Positions 7,890 through 17,120 of a DNA stretch of 64,000 bases are shown piece after piece. The notes under the pieces are model-generated. The model did no database searches. It was not told where the DNA came from and saw only the letters and a list, made by a program, of their open reading frames with translations. Position numbers and translations under genes: made by a program. How positions within the stretch are numbered: the stretch's first letter is position 1; every line of letters begins with the position of its first letter. The stretch comes from Thiomicrospira microaerophila (GTDB lineage Bacteria > Pseudomonadota > Gammaproteobacteria > Thiomicrospirales > Thiomicrospiraceae): positions 62,001 through 126,000 of the forward strand of contig NZ_JYNN01000004.1 in NCBI RefSeq assembly GCF_000934765.1, in the 5' to 3' direction.

Positions 7890-10394
7890 TTAGCTATCCG
7901 CTTGCAGTTGCTGTAGCAGTTGTTTTGGGGTTTGGGTTAGGGGTTTGCGTTGGGTTAGCCAGCCGATGGCTAACAACAACAGCGCACTCGCACCAATCGA
8001 TACTAACCAGAGTGTTGGGTTCAGTTGTGGACTTACACCGAGCCAGAAGTGACCAATCAATAGGCTGGTGATTTGGCCTAAGTTGGCGGCGAAAAGGCCA
8101 GCCAGCACCCCGATCAATACAAATTCGGTTAAGCCAATTTTAACAATATCACTTTGTTGTGCGCCCAGCGTTCTGAGCAATAACCAGCTACGAATACGCC
8201 CGAGTTGGGAGGCGCGGGTGGCGGTAAAAATCACGATTAAGCTCGATACTAGCGTAAACAAATACAAAATACTCACCGCCATTGAGGCTTGATTCATAAT
8301 CAGTTGAATCTGTGCAATCATTTCACGTGCATCAACCCAAAGTACGCCAGCCAGCTGTTGGTTAAGCTGACGGCGCAATTGGCTAGTGGCCTCGGGGGAT
8401 AGGTCAGATCGGAAGTTGGTGATATAGGTCACCGGCAACAGGCGGTCGGCTTGGGGTTCGAGTACGAAGAAAAAGTTTAGCCTAAAACTCTGCCACTCCA
8501 CCTCACGGAAGCTGGTGATTTGATAGTTGAAAGGCTGTCCAATTAAATCAAACGTCAGAATATCGCCCAATTGCAAACCAAACAGCTCAGCGATTTCGGC
8601 CTCAACCGAAACAAACGGCATATCCGCTTGGCGTAATGCATTATCAAGCTGGGCCGTTAGTTTATTGTAAGCAGGGGGTTGGTTTAAAACCGCGATATTT
8701 GCTTCGCGCTCTAACAAGCGTCGGGCGCGGTTTTCGGTTTGATCTTGCGGGTGGATGGGTGTTTGGTTGACCTCAATCAAGCGGCCGCGCACCATCGGTA
8801 CTAAATCCGCTTCAATATCAAATTGCGCGATGAGTGCAGCAAATTCTGGCTGTTGGTCGGGTTGAATATTCATCACAAAGGTGTTGGGGGCATCTTGCGG
8901 CAAGGAAGCTTGCCAGCTTTGTAGCAGGTCTTGGCGCACAAAGGTCATCAGTACTAGGATAAATATCACTAATCCCAGCGAAATTAATTGCAAAGTCACC
9001 AGGCCTGGTGAGCGCGCAAGCGCGGCAATCGCTAAACGCAACCAACCTTGGGTATAGGGTTGTAGGCGTTGTAAGCCGATTAACAGCAGTTTGGCTAACA
9101 GATAGAGAAGACCCGCACTGATAAATAGTGCTGGTACCGCCCAAACCAACAGTTGATTGCTCAGCAACAAGCCCATCAGCGCGATCAGCAACATCAGGCT
9201 GACGCCGATGAGCACCAGCACATTGGTTTTGTTTTCCGCTTGGCGCAATACACGCAAGGGTGAGACCTGGGTGGCTTGGCGAAACGCTGGCCAAGCAAAG
9301 GTCCAGAGGGCGAGGGTGCCGCTAATTAAGCCGATCAATATCGCCGAGCCATAACCAGGGATCACCAGCGGCACGAAATACTCGCTTAAAATCGGTCGCG
9401 CCAGATAAAACAAGCCCTGACCAATCAACACCCCAATCACACTACCTAACAAGGCCAGATAAGTCAGTTGCAAGGCAAACAAGCCAGTAAGCTGGCGATT
9501 AGACGCCCCTGCGGCACGCATCAGCGCCATCGAGGCGGTCCAACGCTGCAAATAAAATCGGCTGGCAATTAAAATCGCCAGACCTGCAATCAACACGGTT
9601 GCTAAAGCCGATAAGTCTAAAAACAGCCAAGCGGTATCCATGGCGCGCTCAAGATCATCGGTTGGTGCGCGGGCACTTTGGATTTGCCAATGGGCATGGT
9701 TTTGTTGTTCTAGGATTTTTGCAAACGCATCAAGCGCTCGCAAGTCACCCGCTAACCCCAGCTCATAATTCACCCGACTGCCTGGGCCAATTAAACCTAA
9801 GTCCTGTACCACAGATAAGGGCATAATCACTTGAGGGGCAAATTGGCTAAAGGTCGCTTGAAAAACATCCTGCCCCGCCAGCCAGTCGGCGATTTCAAAT
9901 TCACCCCGCCCCAGCAGTAACCGCTGGCCGGGTTGCACGTTAAGCAACCCCCTCAGTTGTGGGTCGGCTAACACCTGATCGGCGTTCAGCTGGTTAAAGT
10001 CCAGCCCGCGTTCCGAGCTCAGTGCGCCGCGCAGCGGGTAGTTGGCTTCGATACCTTTGAGTAGCACCATCTGAAACTCATCGTCCTGCTCGGTGCTGTG
10101 CATCGCCATGGTGGTAAAGCTGATTTGATAGCTGGTTTCTAAGCCTTGCTCCACCGCTTGTTGGCGCCATTGCGGATCAATCGGGCGGGTAGAGCGTAAC
10201 ACCAGATCAGCCGATAGACTTTCGGCGGCTTTGGTTAGCATGCTTTTATGGACGGTTTGGGCGAGTTGCTCAACCAGCGTGACGCTGGCGCTGGCAATCA
10301 CCACCGCTAACCAGAGCCATAACCAATCACCGCGTTTAAATCCGCGCCAAAACCAACGGCTGGAGGCGAACAGGCTACTCAACACCGCGCTCAT
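7890..10394 (-). CDS. ybbP: ABC transporter permease, FtsX/YbbP type
   Basis: The 834-residue inner-membrane protein has an N-terminal TM helix, a large periplasmic domain, then two FtsX-like domains: three TM segments near residues 260-370 and three near 715-815, with extra TM helices in the middle. This is the YbbP architecture, ten helices in all. Its partner ATPase is encoded just upstream and overlaps it by 4 bp. YbbAP next to tesA is also the E. coli arrangement. The substrate is unproven; export or extraction of lipids or envelope compounds is suspected. An ACCAGGCCTGGT site at 8998-9009 encodes PGLV in it. Confidence 0.9.
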   Translation of the reverse strand: MSAVLSSLFASSRWFWRGFKRGDWLWLWLAVVIASASVTLVEQLAQTVHKSMLTKAAESLSADLVLRSTRPIDPQWRQQAVEQGLETSYQISFTTMAMHSTEQDDEFQMVLLKGIEANYPLRGALSSERGLDFNQLNADQVLADPQLRGLLNVQPGQRLLLGRGEFEIADWLAGQDVFQATFSQFAPQVIMPLSVVQDLGLIGPGSRVNYELGLAGDLRALDAFAKILEQQNHAHWQIQSARAPTDDLERAMDTAWLFLDLSALATVLIAGLAILIASRFYLQRWTASMALMRAAGASNRQLTGLFALQLTYLALLGSVIGVLIGQGLFYLARPILSEYFVPLVIPGYGSAILIGLISGTLALWTFAWPAFRQATQVSPLRVLRQAENKTNVLVLIGVSLMLLIALMGLLLSNQLLVWAVPALFISAGLLYLLAKLLLIGLQRLQPYTQGWLRLAIAALARSPGLVTLQLISLGLVIFILVLMTFVRQDLLQSWQASLPQDAPNTFVMNIQPDQQPEFAALIAQFDIEADLVPMVRGRLIEVNQTPIHPQDQTENRARRLLEREANIAVLNQPPAYNKLTAQLDNALRQADMPFVSVEAEIAELFGLQLGDILTFDLIGQPFNYQITSFREVEWQSFRLNFFFVLEPQADRLLPVTYITNFRSDLSPEATSQLRRQLNQQLAGVLWVDAREMIAQIQLIMNQASMAVSILYLFTLVSSLIVIFTATRASQLGRIRSWLLLRTLGAQQSDIVKIGLTEFVLIGVLAGLFAANLGQITSLLIGHFWLGVSPQLNPTLWLVSIGASALLLLAIGWLTQRKPLTQTPKQLLQQLQADS
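8998..9009. repeat. ACCAGGCCTGGT, 12-bp core of the iterated palindrome
   Basis: Perfect 12-mer inside ybbP, flanked by C and G, which keeps the dyad but differs from the A/T of the full 14-mer. It encodes SPGLVTL in the permease. Confidence 0.85.
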
Positions 10395-11059
10395 ACCAAG
10401 CCATCCTCAAGCACACCGTGTTGCAAGGTCACCTGTCGTTGGCAGAGTTTGGCGAACTGGCGGTCATGAGTTACTAAAATCAAGGTGGTGTGTTGTTGTA
10501 AATCGAACAACAATTGCTGAACCTGCGCGGCGGTGGTTTCGTCCAGATTGCCTGTAGGTTCATCCGCAAACAGAATTTTAGGCTCGGTGACAATCGCGCG
10601 TGCTATCGCTACGCGTTGTTGTTCGCCACCGGACAAGGCTTGGGGGGTATGATGAAGGCGATGGCTTAATCCTACTTGCGCTAGCGCCTTTTCTGCACGA
10701 TCACGCGCATCGGGCAGGCCAAACAATTCAAGCGGCATCATCACGTTTTCCAGTGCATTCATTCCTGGCATCAATTGAAAGTTTTGGAACACAAAGCCCA
10801 CTTGCTTAGCGCGAAGACGCGCACGCTGATCTTCACTCATCGGTGTTAGGTTTTCACCTAATAAATGCACTTCACCCTCGGTCGCGGTATCTAGCCCCGC
10901 CATCAATGCCAGCAGGGTGGATTTGCCAGACCCCGAACGCCCAACGATAGCTAAACTCTCACATGCCTCGACATTTAGCTCACAGCCTTTTAAGATAGCC
11001 AGTTCATCATCCGCTGAGGATACACGATAATGGACATTTTTAAGTTGCAGTACAGACAT
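10391..11059 (-). CDS. ybbA: ABC transporter ATP-binding protein, YbbA type
   Basis: This ATPase of about 222 residues belongs to the MacB/LolD-like group. Walker A is GRSGSGKST, the Q-loop region is [18 protein letters not shown], the signature is [14 protein letters not shown], Walker B is [12 protein letters not shown] and the switch His is in VTHD. It energises the YbbP permease encoded downstream (4-bp overlap). I prefer the start MSVLQLKN at 11059. Its 5' end overlaps the divergent tesA reading frame by about 30 bp, so the two promoters must lie inside each other's coding region or use leader sequence there. Confidence 0.92.
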   Translation of the reverse strand: MSVLQLKNVHYRVSSADDELAILKGCELNVEACESLAIVGRSGSGKSTLLALMAGLDTATEGEVHLLGENLTPMSEDQRARLRAKQVGFVFQNFQLMPGMNALENVMMPLELFGLPDARDRAEKALAQVGLSHRLHHTPQALSGGEQQRVAIARAIVTEPKILFADEPTGNLDETTAAQVQQLLFDLQQHTTLILVTHDRQFAKLCQRQVTLQHGVLEDGLV

Positions 11060-11728
11060 GAAGTTCAACCTTGGGTTCGTAATGGGCTTAAGGGGTTTTA
11101 TAGATTTTTCGGATTAAGTATTCTACTGTTTTTCTTCAGCGTTCAGGCGGTGAATGCGCAAACGCGCCTGCTGGTGCTTGGCGACAGTTTAAGTGCCGCC
11201 TATGGGTTGCCAACTGAGCAGGGTTGGGTTGCCTTATTACAACAAAAACTCGATGCACAAACTAAGGAAATCGGCGAGCCGATTCTAGTTGTCAATGCCA
11301 GCCTGAGCGGAGAAACCACATCGGGCGGTTTGCAACGTCTCCCGGCGCTGCTAAAACAGCATTCGCCACGCTATGTGATGATTGAGCTGGGCGCCAATGA
11401 CGCACTGCGCGGTCAAAACCTACAGATCACCCAGCGCAATTTAGCGCGGATGATTGAATTGAGTCAGCAAGCGGGGGCGAAGGTTTGGCTGTTGGGTATT
11501 CGCTTACCGACTAATTATGGACCGGCTTATGATGCTGCATTAGGGCGGGTGTATAGTCGGTTGGCCGAACAATACCAAGTGCCGCTTGATCCTTTTTTTC
11601 TGGAAGAGGTAGCGCTAGACCCTGATCTGATGCAAGACGATGCGCTGCATCCAAATGCACAAGCGCAGCCACTGATCTTAAACCGCGTGTGGCGCTTGAT
11701 TGAAAACACCTTAACAACCGCCGATTAA
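11030..11728 (+). CDS. tesA: Multifunctional esterase/lysophospholipase TesA (GDSL family)
   Basis: This secreted SGNH hydrolase cleaves acyl-thioesters and lysophospholipids in the periplasm. A signal peptide (FFGLSILLFFFSVQAVNA) is followed by the four SGNH blocks: GDSLSAAYG (nucleophile Ser), NASLSGETTSGG, ELGANDALRG, and the DDALHPNAQ block with catalytic Asp and His. Only ATG 11030 or TTG 11045 can start the frame upstream of the signal peptide, giving an N-region of about 25 residues that overlaps divergent ybbA. A different start would need a non-standard codon. Confidence 0.93.
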   Translation: MDIFKLQYRHEVQPWVRNGLKGFYRFFGLSILLFFFSVQAVNAQTRLLVLGDSLSAAYGLPTEQGWVALLQQKLDAQTKEIGEPILVVNASLSGETTSGGLQRLPALLKQHSPRYVMIELGANDALRGQNLQITQRNLARMIELSQQAGAKVWLLGIRLPTNYGPAYDAALGRVYSRLAEQYQVPLDPFFLEEVALDPDLMQDDALHPNAQAQPLILNRVWRLIENTLTTAD

Positions 11729-11729
11729 C

Positions 11730-11743
11730 AACCAGGCCTGGTT
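11730..11743. repeat. AACCAGGCCTGGTT, perfect copy after tesA
   Basis: The 14-mer begins one base after the tesA stop codon and is flanked by C and G, giving a 16-bp dyad. It lacks a strong T tail. Confidence 0.9.
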
Positions 11744-11839
11744 GAGTATCTGCCATCCTTCGCGCCGTCGCAGTATGGCGTAAAATTTGTTATTTCAGCG
11801 GCCACTTTCGGTTGCAAGCTTATAGATCGACCACCTTGA

Positions 11840-12079
11840 TTATGCAGCGTAATGAGGTTTGCCAAACGCAAAGGAATATAGCGTTTTGGGTTCAATATCA
11901 ACCATTCCGTTTTTAAACATCAAACAACCCCACTCAGGGTCGATTTGGGCTGTAAGCATATCTAATGGTTTAATGTAAGCTTTCAACAAAGGAGATAAAT
12001 CAATTTCGCAGGTACGATGGTTTGTAAACTCCAATAAAAAAACATAACCGTGTTTATATACAAAAGACTTTAACTTCAT
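11840..12079 (-). CDS. DUF2442 domain protein (short)
   Basis: The 79-residue protein has the DUF2442 outline: a beta hairpin VFLLEFTNHRTCEIDLSPLL, then EWGCLMFKNGMVDIEPKTLY in the place where relatives have W-P-N-G-A-D-L-A-P-E-x-L-Y. It lies 6 bp downstream of a DUF4160 gene, whose terminal GGAG supplies the ribosome-binding site. Function unknown; the pair is a candidate two-gene module. Confidence 0.8.
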   Translation of the reverse strand: MKLKSFVYKHGYVFLLEFTNHRTCEIDLSPLLKAYIKPLDMLTAQIDPEWGCLMFKNGMVDIEPKTLYSFAFGKPHYAA

Positions 12080-12085
12080 ACTGAA

Positions 12086-12340
12086 CTACTCCAGTGGTGC
12101 TACTTTATGAAAGTTCTGGGTACGCCACATTTCAATGAGCTCCTCTTGATGAATTTCAGCCCATTCTCGTACGAGCTGACGACATTTTTTGGGAACAGAA
12201 CCGTCAATAATATTAAGATTTTGTAACTCCATTACGGCTTCATGCTCGCCATATTTAATATGAATATGCTCTGGTGGGTGCTCCTTATCAATCAAATACA
12301 TTCGTATGATAATGCCGTAAAATCGGCTCAATTCAGGCAT
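12086..12340 (-). CDS. DUF4160 domain protein
   Basis: The 84-residue protein shows the DUF4160 hallmarks MPELSRFYGIIIRMY, EHPPEHIHIKYGEHEA and a C-terminal helix REWAEIHQEELIEMW. The HxHxxYG stretch is strongly conserved in the family, but no activity is established. I start it at the ATG giving MPELSRF because GGAG precedes that codon by 8 bases. It forms a tight pair with the DUF2442 gene. A broken relative lies at 6687-6889. Confidence 0.85.
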   Translation of the reverse strand: MPELSRFYGIIIRMYLIDKEHPPEHIHIKYGEHEAVMELQNLNIIDGSVPKKCRQLVREWAEIHQEELIEMWRTQNFHKVAPLE

Positions 12341-12513
12341 TTGATTATTCTCCAGTACAACTTGCAAAACGATATTCTAACTAAACAAGAAATAAAACCA
12401 AAGCAATTTCATTTTTACAACCCCCTTATGTGTGGCAGCTCAAAGTAGAGTTGATGGTAGCGGTTTTTTTAACTGATTAAAGTTTGGGTTATTAGCTAAA
12501 ATCCGACAGGCTC

Positions 12514-13953
12514 CTAGGATGTTGTTTGTTCATGTCCACCGAGTGCTTTGTAAATCGCAATGCGTGCATGGCGAAGGTTGCGCTGGGTATGAACCATTGC
12601 GATTTCGGCATCAAACAAGGCACGCTGTGCATCTAGCACTTCTAGATAGCTAGAGTAGCCGGCATCAAAGCGTTTTTGCGCCAGATCCAGCGTATTGCGC
12701 AGCGCGTTTAATTGGCGTTGTTGCGCGGCGAGTTGGGCGGTTGATCGTTCGTTTAAGCTGAGCGCGTCCAAGGTTTCGCTAAAGGCTTGACGCAGGGTGT
12801 GTTGGTAGTCGAGCAGTTTTATTTGCTGTTCGGCTTCAGAAATCTGCACCTGCGCACGCAGCGCACCGGCATTAAAAATCGGTGCGGTTAAGCCGGCATT
12901 CACTCGCCATTGCAACGCATCGCTATCAAATAAACCGTTTAACTCGGCGCTGCCTAATCCAAGTAAGGCATTCAAACGAATGCTGGGGAAGAGGGCGGCG
13001 CGCGCCATGCCGATTTCAGCATTGGCGGCGATTAAGCGCTGTTCCGCGGCTTGAATATCAGGCCGTTGCAGCAGACGTTCGCTTTCAATTTCGGTATTGA
13101 GGGCGGGTATCGGCAGGTCGATATAGCGCTTAGGATTCGGCGTATCGCTATGCGCCATGTGCATTTGTTGCACCGGCGTATGACCGACTAACAGGCTCAA
13201 TGCATGGCGTTGGTTGTCGCGTTGTTGTTCCAATGAAATTAACTCGACTTCAACCCGGCTGAGTTCCACTTCGGCTTGTTGAACCGCCAAGGGGGTGAGG
13301 CGGCCGAGTTCGAATTGGCGTTGGCGTAACTGCAGATTTTCTTGACGCGATACCACGGTGTTTTGTGCGATGAGTACCATTTCATCGAGGGCTCGCAAGT
13401 TAAAATAATGGTGCGCTACCGCCGCGCTTAAACTCAAACGTGCCGCCTGGCGGTCGGCCTCTAATGCCTGATACTGCGCCTCCAATCGTTGTTGGTTGGC
13501 GCGAACTCGACCCCATAAATCCAGCTCATAACTGACTAGACCATCGAGGGTAAAGTTATTGAATTGGCTGCCTTGATTTTGTGGAAAACTATTGTCGCTG
13601 GTTTGTTGACGACCAATTCCAGCCTGCCCACTTACCGTCGGCAAACGTTCAGCCCGTCCTTGGGTCAATGCGGCACGCGCTTGAAAAAGACGTTGCTCTA
13701 AAACAGCCATATCACGATTATGGATTAGGGCATGATTAAGCAGGGTGCTTAATCCTTCGTCAGCAAAGCTGTTCCACCAGGCCTGCTCGGTTGTGTCCAT
13801 TTGCGTATCAGCGGTGAGCAGGCTTAATTCATTGAATTCACTGAGGTTGTCGGGTAGATTCACCTCGGGTGATTGATAGCTTGGCAGTTGGGAACAGCCG
13901 GTGATGAGCGCCAGTGTGGCGGCTAATAGGGTCAGACGTGTAGGCATGTTCAT
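12514..13953 (-). CDS. Outer-membrane efflux lipoprotein, OprM/NodT family
   Basis: This 479-residue TolC-like channel completes a tripartite drug pump. A lipoprotein signal (LLAATLALITGC) gives Cys as the lipidated residue. Two OEP domains follow, each with long coiled helices (for example LEQRLFQARAALTQGRAERLP and AQKRFDAGYSSYLEVLDAQRAL in outline). The start ATG overlaps the RND gene stop as ATGA, and AAGGAG lies inside the end of that gene, so translation is coupled. A degenerate ACCAGGCCTG site near 13776 encodes QAWW. Confidence 0.93.
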   Translation of the reverse strand: MNMPTRLTLLAATLALITGCSQLPSYQSPEVNLPDNLSEFNELSLLTADTQMDTTEQAWWNSFADEGLSTLLNHALIHNRDMAVLEQRLFQARAALTQGRAERLPTVSGQAGIGRQQTSDNSFPQNQGSQFNNFTLDGLVSYELDLWGRVRANQQRLEAQYQALEADRQAARLSLSAAVAHHYFNLRALDEMVLIAQNTVVSRQENLQLRQRQFELGRLTPLAVQQAEVELSRVEVELISLEQQRDNQRHALSLLVGHTPVQQMHMAHSDTPNPKRYIDLPIPALNTEIESERLLQRPDIQAAEQRLIAANAEIGMARAALFPSIRLNALLGLGSAELNGLFDSDALQWRVNAGLTAPIFNAGALRAQVQISEAEQQIKLLDYQHTLRQAFSETLDALSLNERSTAQLAAQQRQLNALRNTLDLAQKRFDAGYSSYLEVLDAQRALFDAEIAMVHTQRNLRHARIAIYKALGGHEQTTS

Positions 13954-16900
13954 AGCGCCGCTCCTTTGCGTTTGTGGTCGAACCATTCAGAAAGTCGCGC
14001 CATCCAGTGGAAAAACATCGGGATAAATAAGGGCGCTAAAAAGGTCGCTAAAATCATGCCACCGACGACACCTGTGCCCACTGCATTCCGTGCGGCCGCG
14101 CCTGCGCCTTCGCTGATCATCAGCGGAATTGCCGCCATGGTAAAGGCTAAGGACGTCATCACAATCGGGCGGAAGCGCATGCGCGCTGCTTCAATCGCGG
14201 CAGCGGCTAACTCCATCCCCTGCGCACGTTTTTGCATCGCAAACTCGACAATCAAAATAGCATTTTTTGCCGACAGGCCAATCAAGGTGAGTAGCCCCAG
14301 CTCAAAATAAATATCATTATCCAGCCCCGCCCATTTAGTGGCAAGCGATGCGCCCAAGACCGCAAAGGGTACGGCCATAATCACCGCGAATGGCAGGGTC
14401 CAGCGACCGTATTGTGCCGCAAGAATTAAGAATACAATCAGTAATCCAAGTAAAAACGCGGTGGTGCCACTGCCTGCTGAGGCTTCAGCCTGATAAGCTT
14501 CGCCTACCCAGCCAAGCGTAAAGCCATCCGGTGCCACCTCAGCCATGACCTGCTGTAAGGCTTGCATGGCTTCGCCAGACGTATAGCCAGGTTGCGGTTC
14601 GGCCATCAGTTTGGCGGCCGGGAACAGGTTAAATCGATCCACGACATCGGCCCCCGTAATGCGTTTAAAGCTAATCAGGTTATCCAGTGAAATCATTTCA
14701 CCGGTTTGTGCGCGTACAAATACATCTTTTAGGTTATCGGCACTTTCGCGGAATTCGCCTTCTGACTGTAAGTTCACGCGGAACGTTCGGCCAAACAGGT
14801 TGAAATCGTTAACATATAAACTGCCAAAGGTGGCCTGCATAGCGGCAAACGCTTCGTTTATCGGTACTTGTAGTGTGTGCGCCTTGTCACGATCTAGCTC
14901 CGCTTGATACTGGGGCGTTTTGGTTGAAAAGGTGGTGCGCACACGTTGTAGCTCAGGTCGCTGGTTAGCGCTCGCCACAATTTGATCCATCAGCTCCCCC
15001 AGTTCTTGATAGCTGGCACCGATTCGATTTTGCACATAGCCTTCAACACCGCCGGTCATGCTCATACCCATAATCGTGGGCATGGCGAGCGGTAAGCTAA
15101 AGGCTTGGTCGTTTTGCATAAACTGACCAAACAATTGCCCGACAACAGCATCAATATGCATATCGGCGGATTGGCGTTCATCCCATGGTTTGAGGGTGGC
15201 AAAGCCTGCCGCAGAATCAGTGCGGTTGGTAAAGGTTTGTAAATCAAAACCCGCGAAATGGATAAAGTTTTCCAAGGCGGGGTGGGCCAATATTTGATCT
15301 GATACCTGATCTCTGAGTTCACTGGTTCTGGATAGCGATGAGGCAGGCGGCAAATAGCTGACGACAAACATACTGCCCTTGTCTTCTTGAGGCACTAAAC
15401 TGCTGGGTAAGCTTTGCAGTTGTTGAACCGCCAAGGTGCCCAAGCCAATAAACAACAGAAAACTCACTAGACTATAGCGCATTACCTTGGCGACGCCTTC
15501 ACTAAAGCGATCACTCAACCAGTCAAAAAACCGGTTAAACCAACCAAACCATCGGCTTGGTTTATCGTCATGCGGTTTAAGCATACTGGCACAGAGCGCG
15601 GGCGTCAGAGTGAGCGCAACCAGACCTGATATCGCAACCGATACCACAATCGTTATCGCAAATTGCTTATACATTTCGCCGGTAAACCCGCCAACAAAGC
15701 CAACAGGAATAAACACGGCCGATAACACCAATACAATCGCAATCAGCGGGCTAGTGAGTTCCTGCATCGCCTTAATGGTGGCTTCTTTGGCATTGAGTTT
15801 TTGCTGGCGCATAATGCGCTCAACATTTTCGACCACGATAATCGCATCATCGACCACGATGCCTATAGCGAGAATCATCCCAAACAGTGTCAGTTGGTTA
15901 ATCGAAAAACCAAGCAATTGGAAACCGATAAATGTGCCCACTACCGAAACGGGAATCGCTAGTAATGGAATAAAGGTAGCGCGGGCGTTTTGTAAAAACA
16001 AAAATACAATTAACGACACGAGAATAAGCGCTTCGATAAACGTATAAATAACCTGCTGAATGGATACCTTTACAAAGGTCGTTGTATCATAAGGAATGTC
16101 ATAGCTGATTCCTTGTGGGAAGCGTTGCGCAAGTTCCGCCAGTTTGTCATCCACCAACCTTGAAACTTCTAGAGCATTGGCCCCAGTTTGCAAGAAAATA
16201 CCAATCGGCACCGTAGGTTTGCCATTAAATGTGGCATCAAAATTATAAAGTTCCGCGCCAAGTTCCACCCGCGCGACATCTTTAACCCGCAGCATTGAAC
16301 CATCTGACTCGGCACGTAATACAATGTTTTCAAACTCATCGGTTTGGTTTAGGCGACCTTCTGTGACAATGGTATAGGTAAAGTCTTGCGCGTTATATAG
16401 CGGTTCTTGGCCAATTTGTCCGGCGGCGAACTGGGTGTTTTGCTCACGAATAGCGCGCGCAACATCGCTGGGTGCGACCTGATATTGCGCCATCCGGTTT
16501 GGATCAAGCCAAATCCGCATCGAATAGTCTTTCGCGCCAAATTGGCGAACTTCGCCAATGCCGGGAATGCGTTTGAGTTCATCGACGACATTGATTAAGC
16601 CGTAGTTGGCAATAAAAATCGTATCGCGGCTGGCGTCCTCTGAGTACATCGCAATGACTTTAAGTAGGCTTGGCGAGCGTTTGTTTACCTGCAAACCGAC
16701 GCGTTGAACTTCCTGGGGTAAACGATTGATGGCGGATTGCACCTTGTTATTGACATCCATCAAGGCTTCGTTAATATTGGTGCCCACTTCAAAGGTTAAA
16801 CTCACGCTGACGGTACCTGAAGACGAGGCGACTGAGTTCATATACAGCATATTTTCAACCCCATTAAGCTGTTGCTCAAGTGGGGCGGCGACGGTTTCAG

Positions 16901-17075
16901 CAATCGTTTCGGCACTGGCACCTGGATAGCTGGTGCTGACGGTAATTTGCGGCGGCACAATTTCAGGGTATTCCGAAACAGGCAAACCGCGCAAACTCAT
17001 AAAACCGACCAGCAGGATAATGATCGACATCACGATTGCAAACACCGGGCGTTCGATAAAAAATTTAGAAAACAT
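13950..17075 (-). CDS. RND multidrug efflux transporter, HAE1 (AcrB/MexB) family
   Basis: The 1041-residue inner-membrane antiporter uses the proton gradient to expel hydrophobic compounds. It has the two-fold RND layout with twelve TM segments and two large periplasmic loops. TM4 carries the proton-relay pair in IVVDDAIIVVEN and TM10 the Lys in GLSAKNAILIVEF. The start motif MFSKFFIERPVFAIVMS is typical. It lies between the adaptor gene (45-bp gap) and the outer-membrane factor (4-bp overlap), in one operon with them. Actual substrates cannot be read from sequence. Confidence 0.95.
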   Translation of the reverse strand: MFSKFFIERPVFAIVMSIIILLVGFMSLRGLPVSEYPEIVPPQITVSTSYPGASAETIAETVAAPLEQQLNGVENMLYMNSVASSSGTVSVSLTFEVGTNINEALMDVNNKVQSAINRLPQEVQRVGLQVNKRSPSLLKVIAMYSEDASRDTIFIANYGLINVVDELKRIPGIGEVRQFGAKDYSMRIWLDPNRMAQYQVAPSDVARAIREQNTQFAAGQIGQEPLYNAQDFTYTIVTEGRLNQTDEFENIVLRAESDGSMLRVKDVARVELGAELYNFDATFNGKPTVPIGIFLQTGANALEVSRLVDDKLAELAQRFPQGISYDIPYDTTTFVKVSIQQVIYTFIEALILVSLIVFLFLQNARATFIPLLAIPVSVVGTFIGFQLLGFSINQLTLFGMILAIGIVVDDAIIVVENVERIMRQQKLNAKEATIKAMQELTSPLIAIVLVLSAVFIPVGFVGGFTGEMYKQFAITIVVSVAISGLVALTLTPALCASMLKPHDDKPSRWFGWFNRFFDWLSDRFSEGVAKVMRYSLVSFLLFIGLGTLAVQQLQSLPSSLVPQEDKGSMFVVSYLPPASSLSRTSELRDQVSDQILAHPALENFIHFAGFDLQTFTNRTDSAAGFATLKPWDERQSADMHIDAVVGQLFGQFMQNDQAFSLPLAMPTIMGMSMTGGVEGYVQNRIGASYQELGELMDQIVASANQRPELQRVRTTFSTKTPQYQAELDRDKAHTLQVPINEAFAAMQATFGSLYVNDFNLFGRTFRVNLQSEGEFRESADNLKDVFVRAQTGEMISLDNLISFKRITGADVVDRFNLFPAAKLMAEPQPGYTSGEAMQALQQVMAEVAPDGFTLGWVGEAYQAEASAGSGTTAFLLGLLIVFLILAAQYGRWTLPFAVIMAVPFAVLGASLATKWAGLDNDIYFELGLLTLIGLSAKNAILIVEFAMQKRAQGMELAAAAIEAARMRFRPIVMTSLAFTMAAIPLMISEGAGAAARNAVGTGVVGGMILATFLAPLFIPMFFHWMARLSEWFDHKRKGAAL

Positions 17076-17120
17076 GAAAAATAGCTCCTTGGCGGCGACG
17101 GGTTCTGGGAATAGCGTCGG

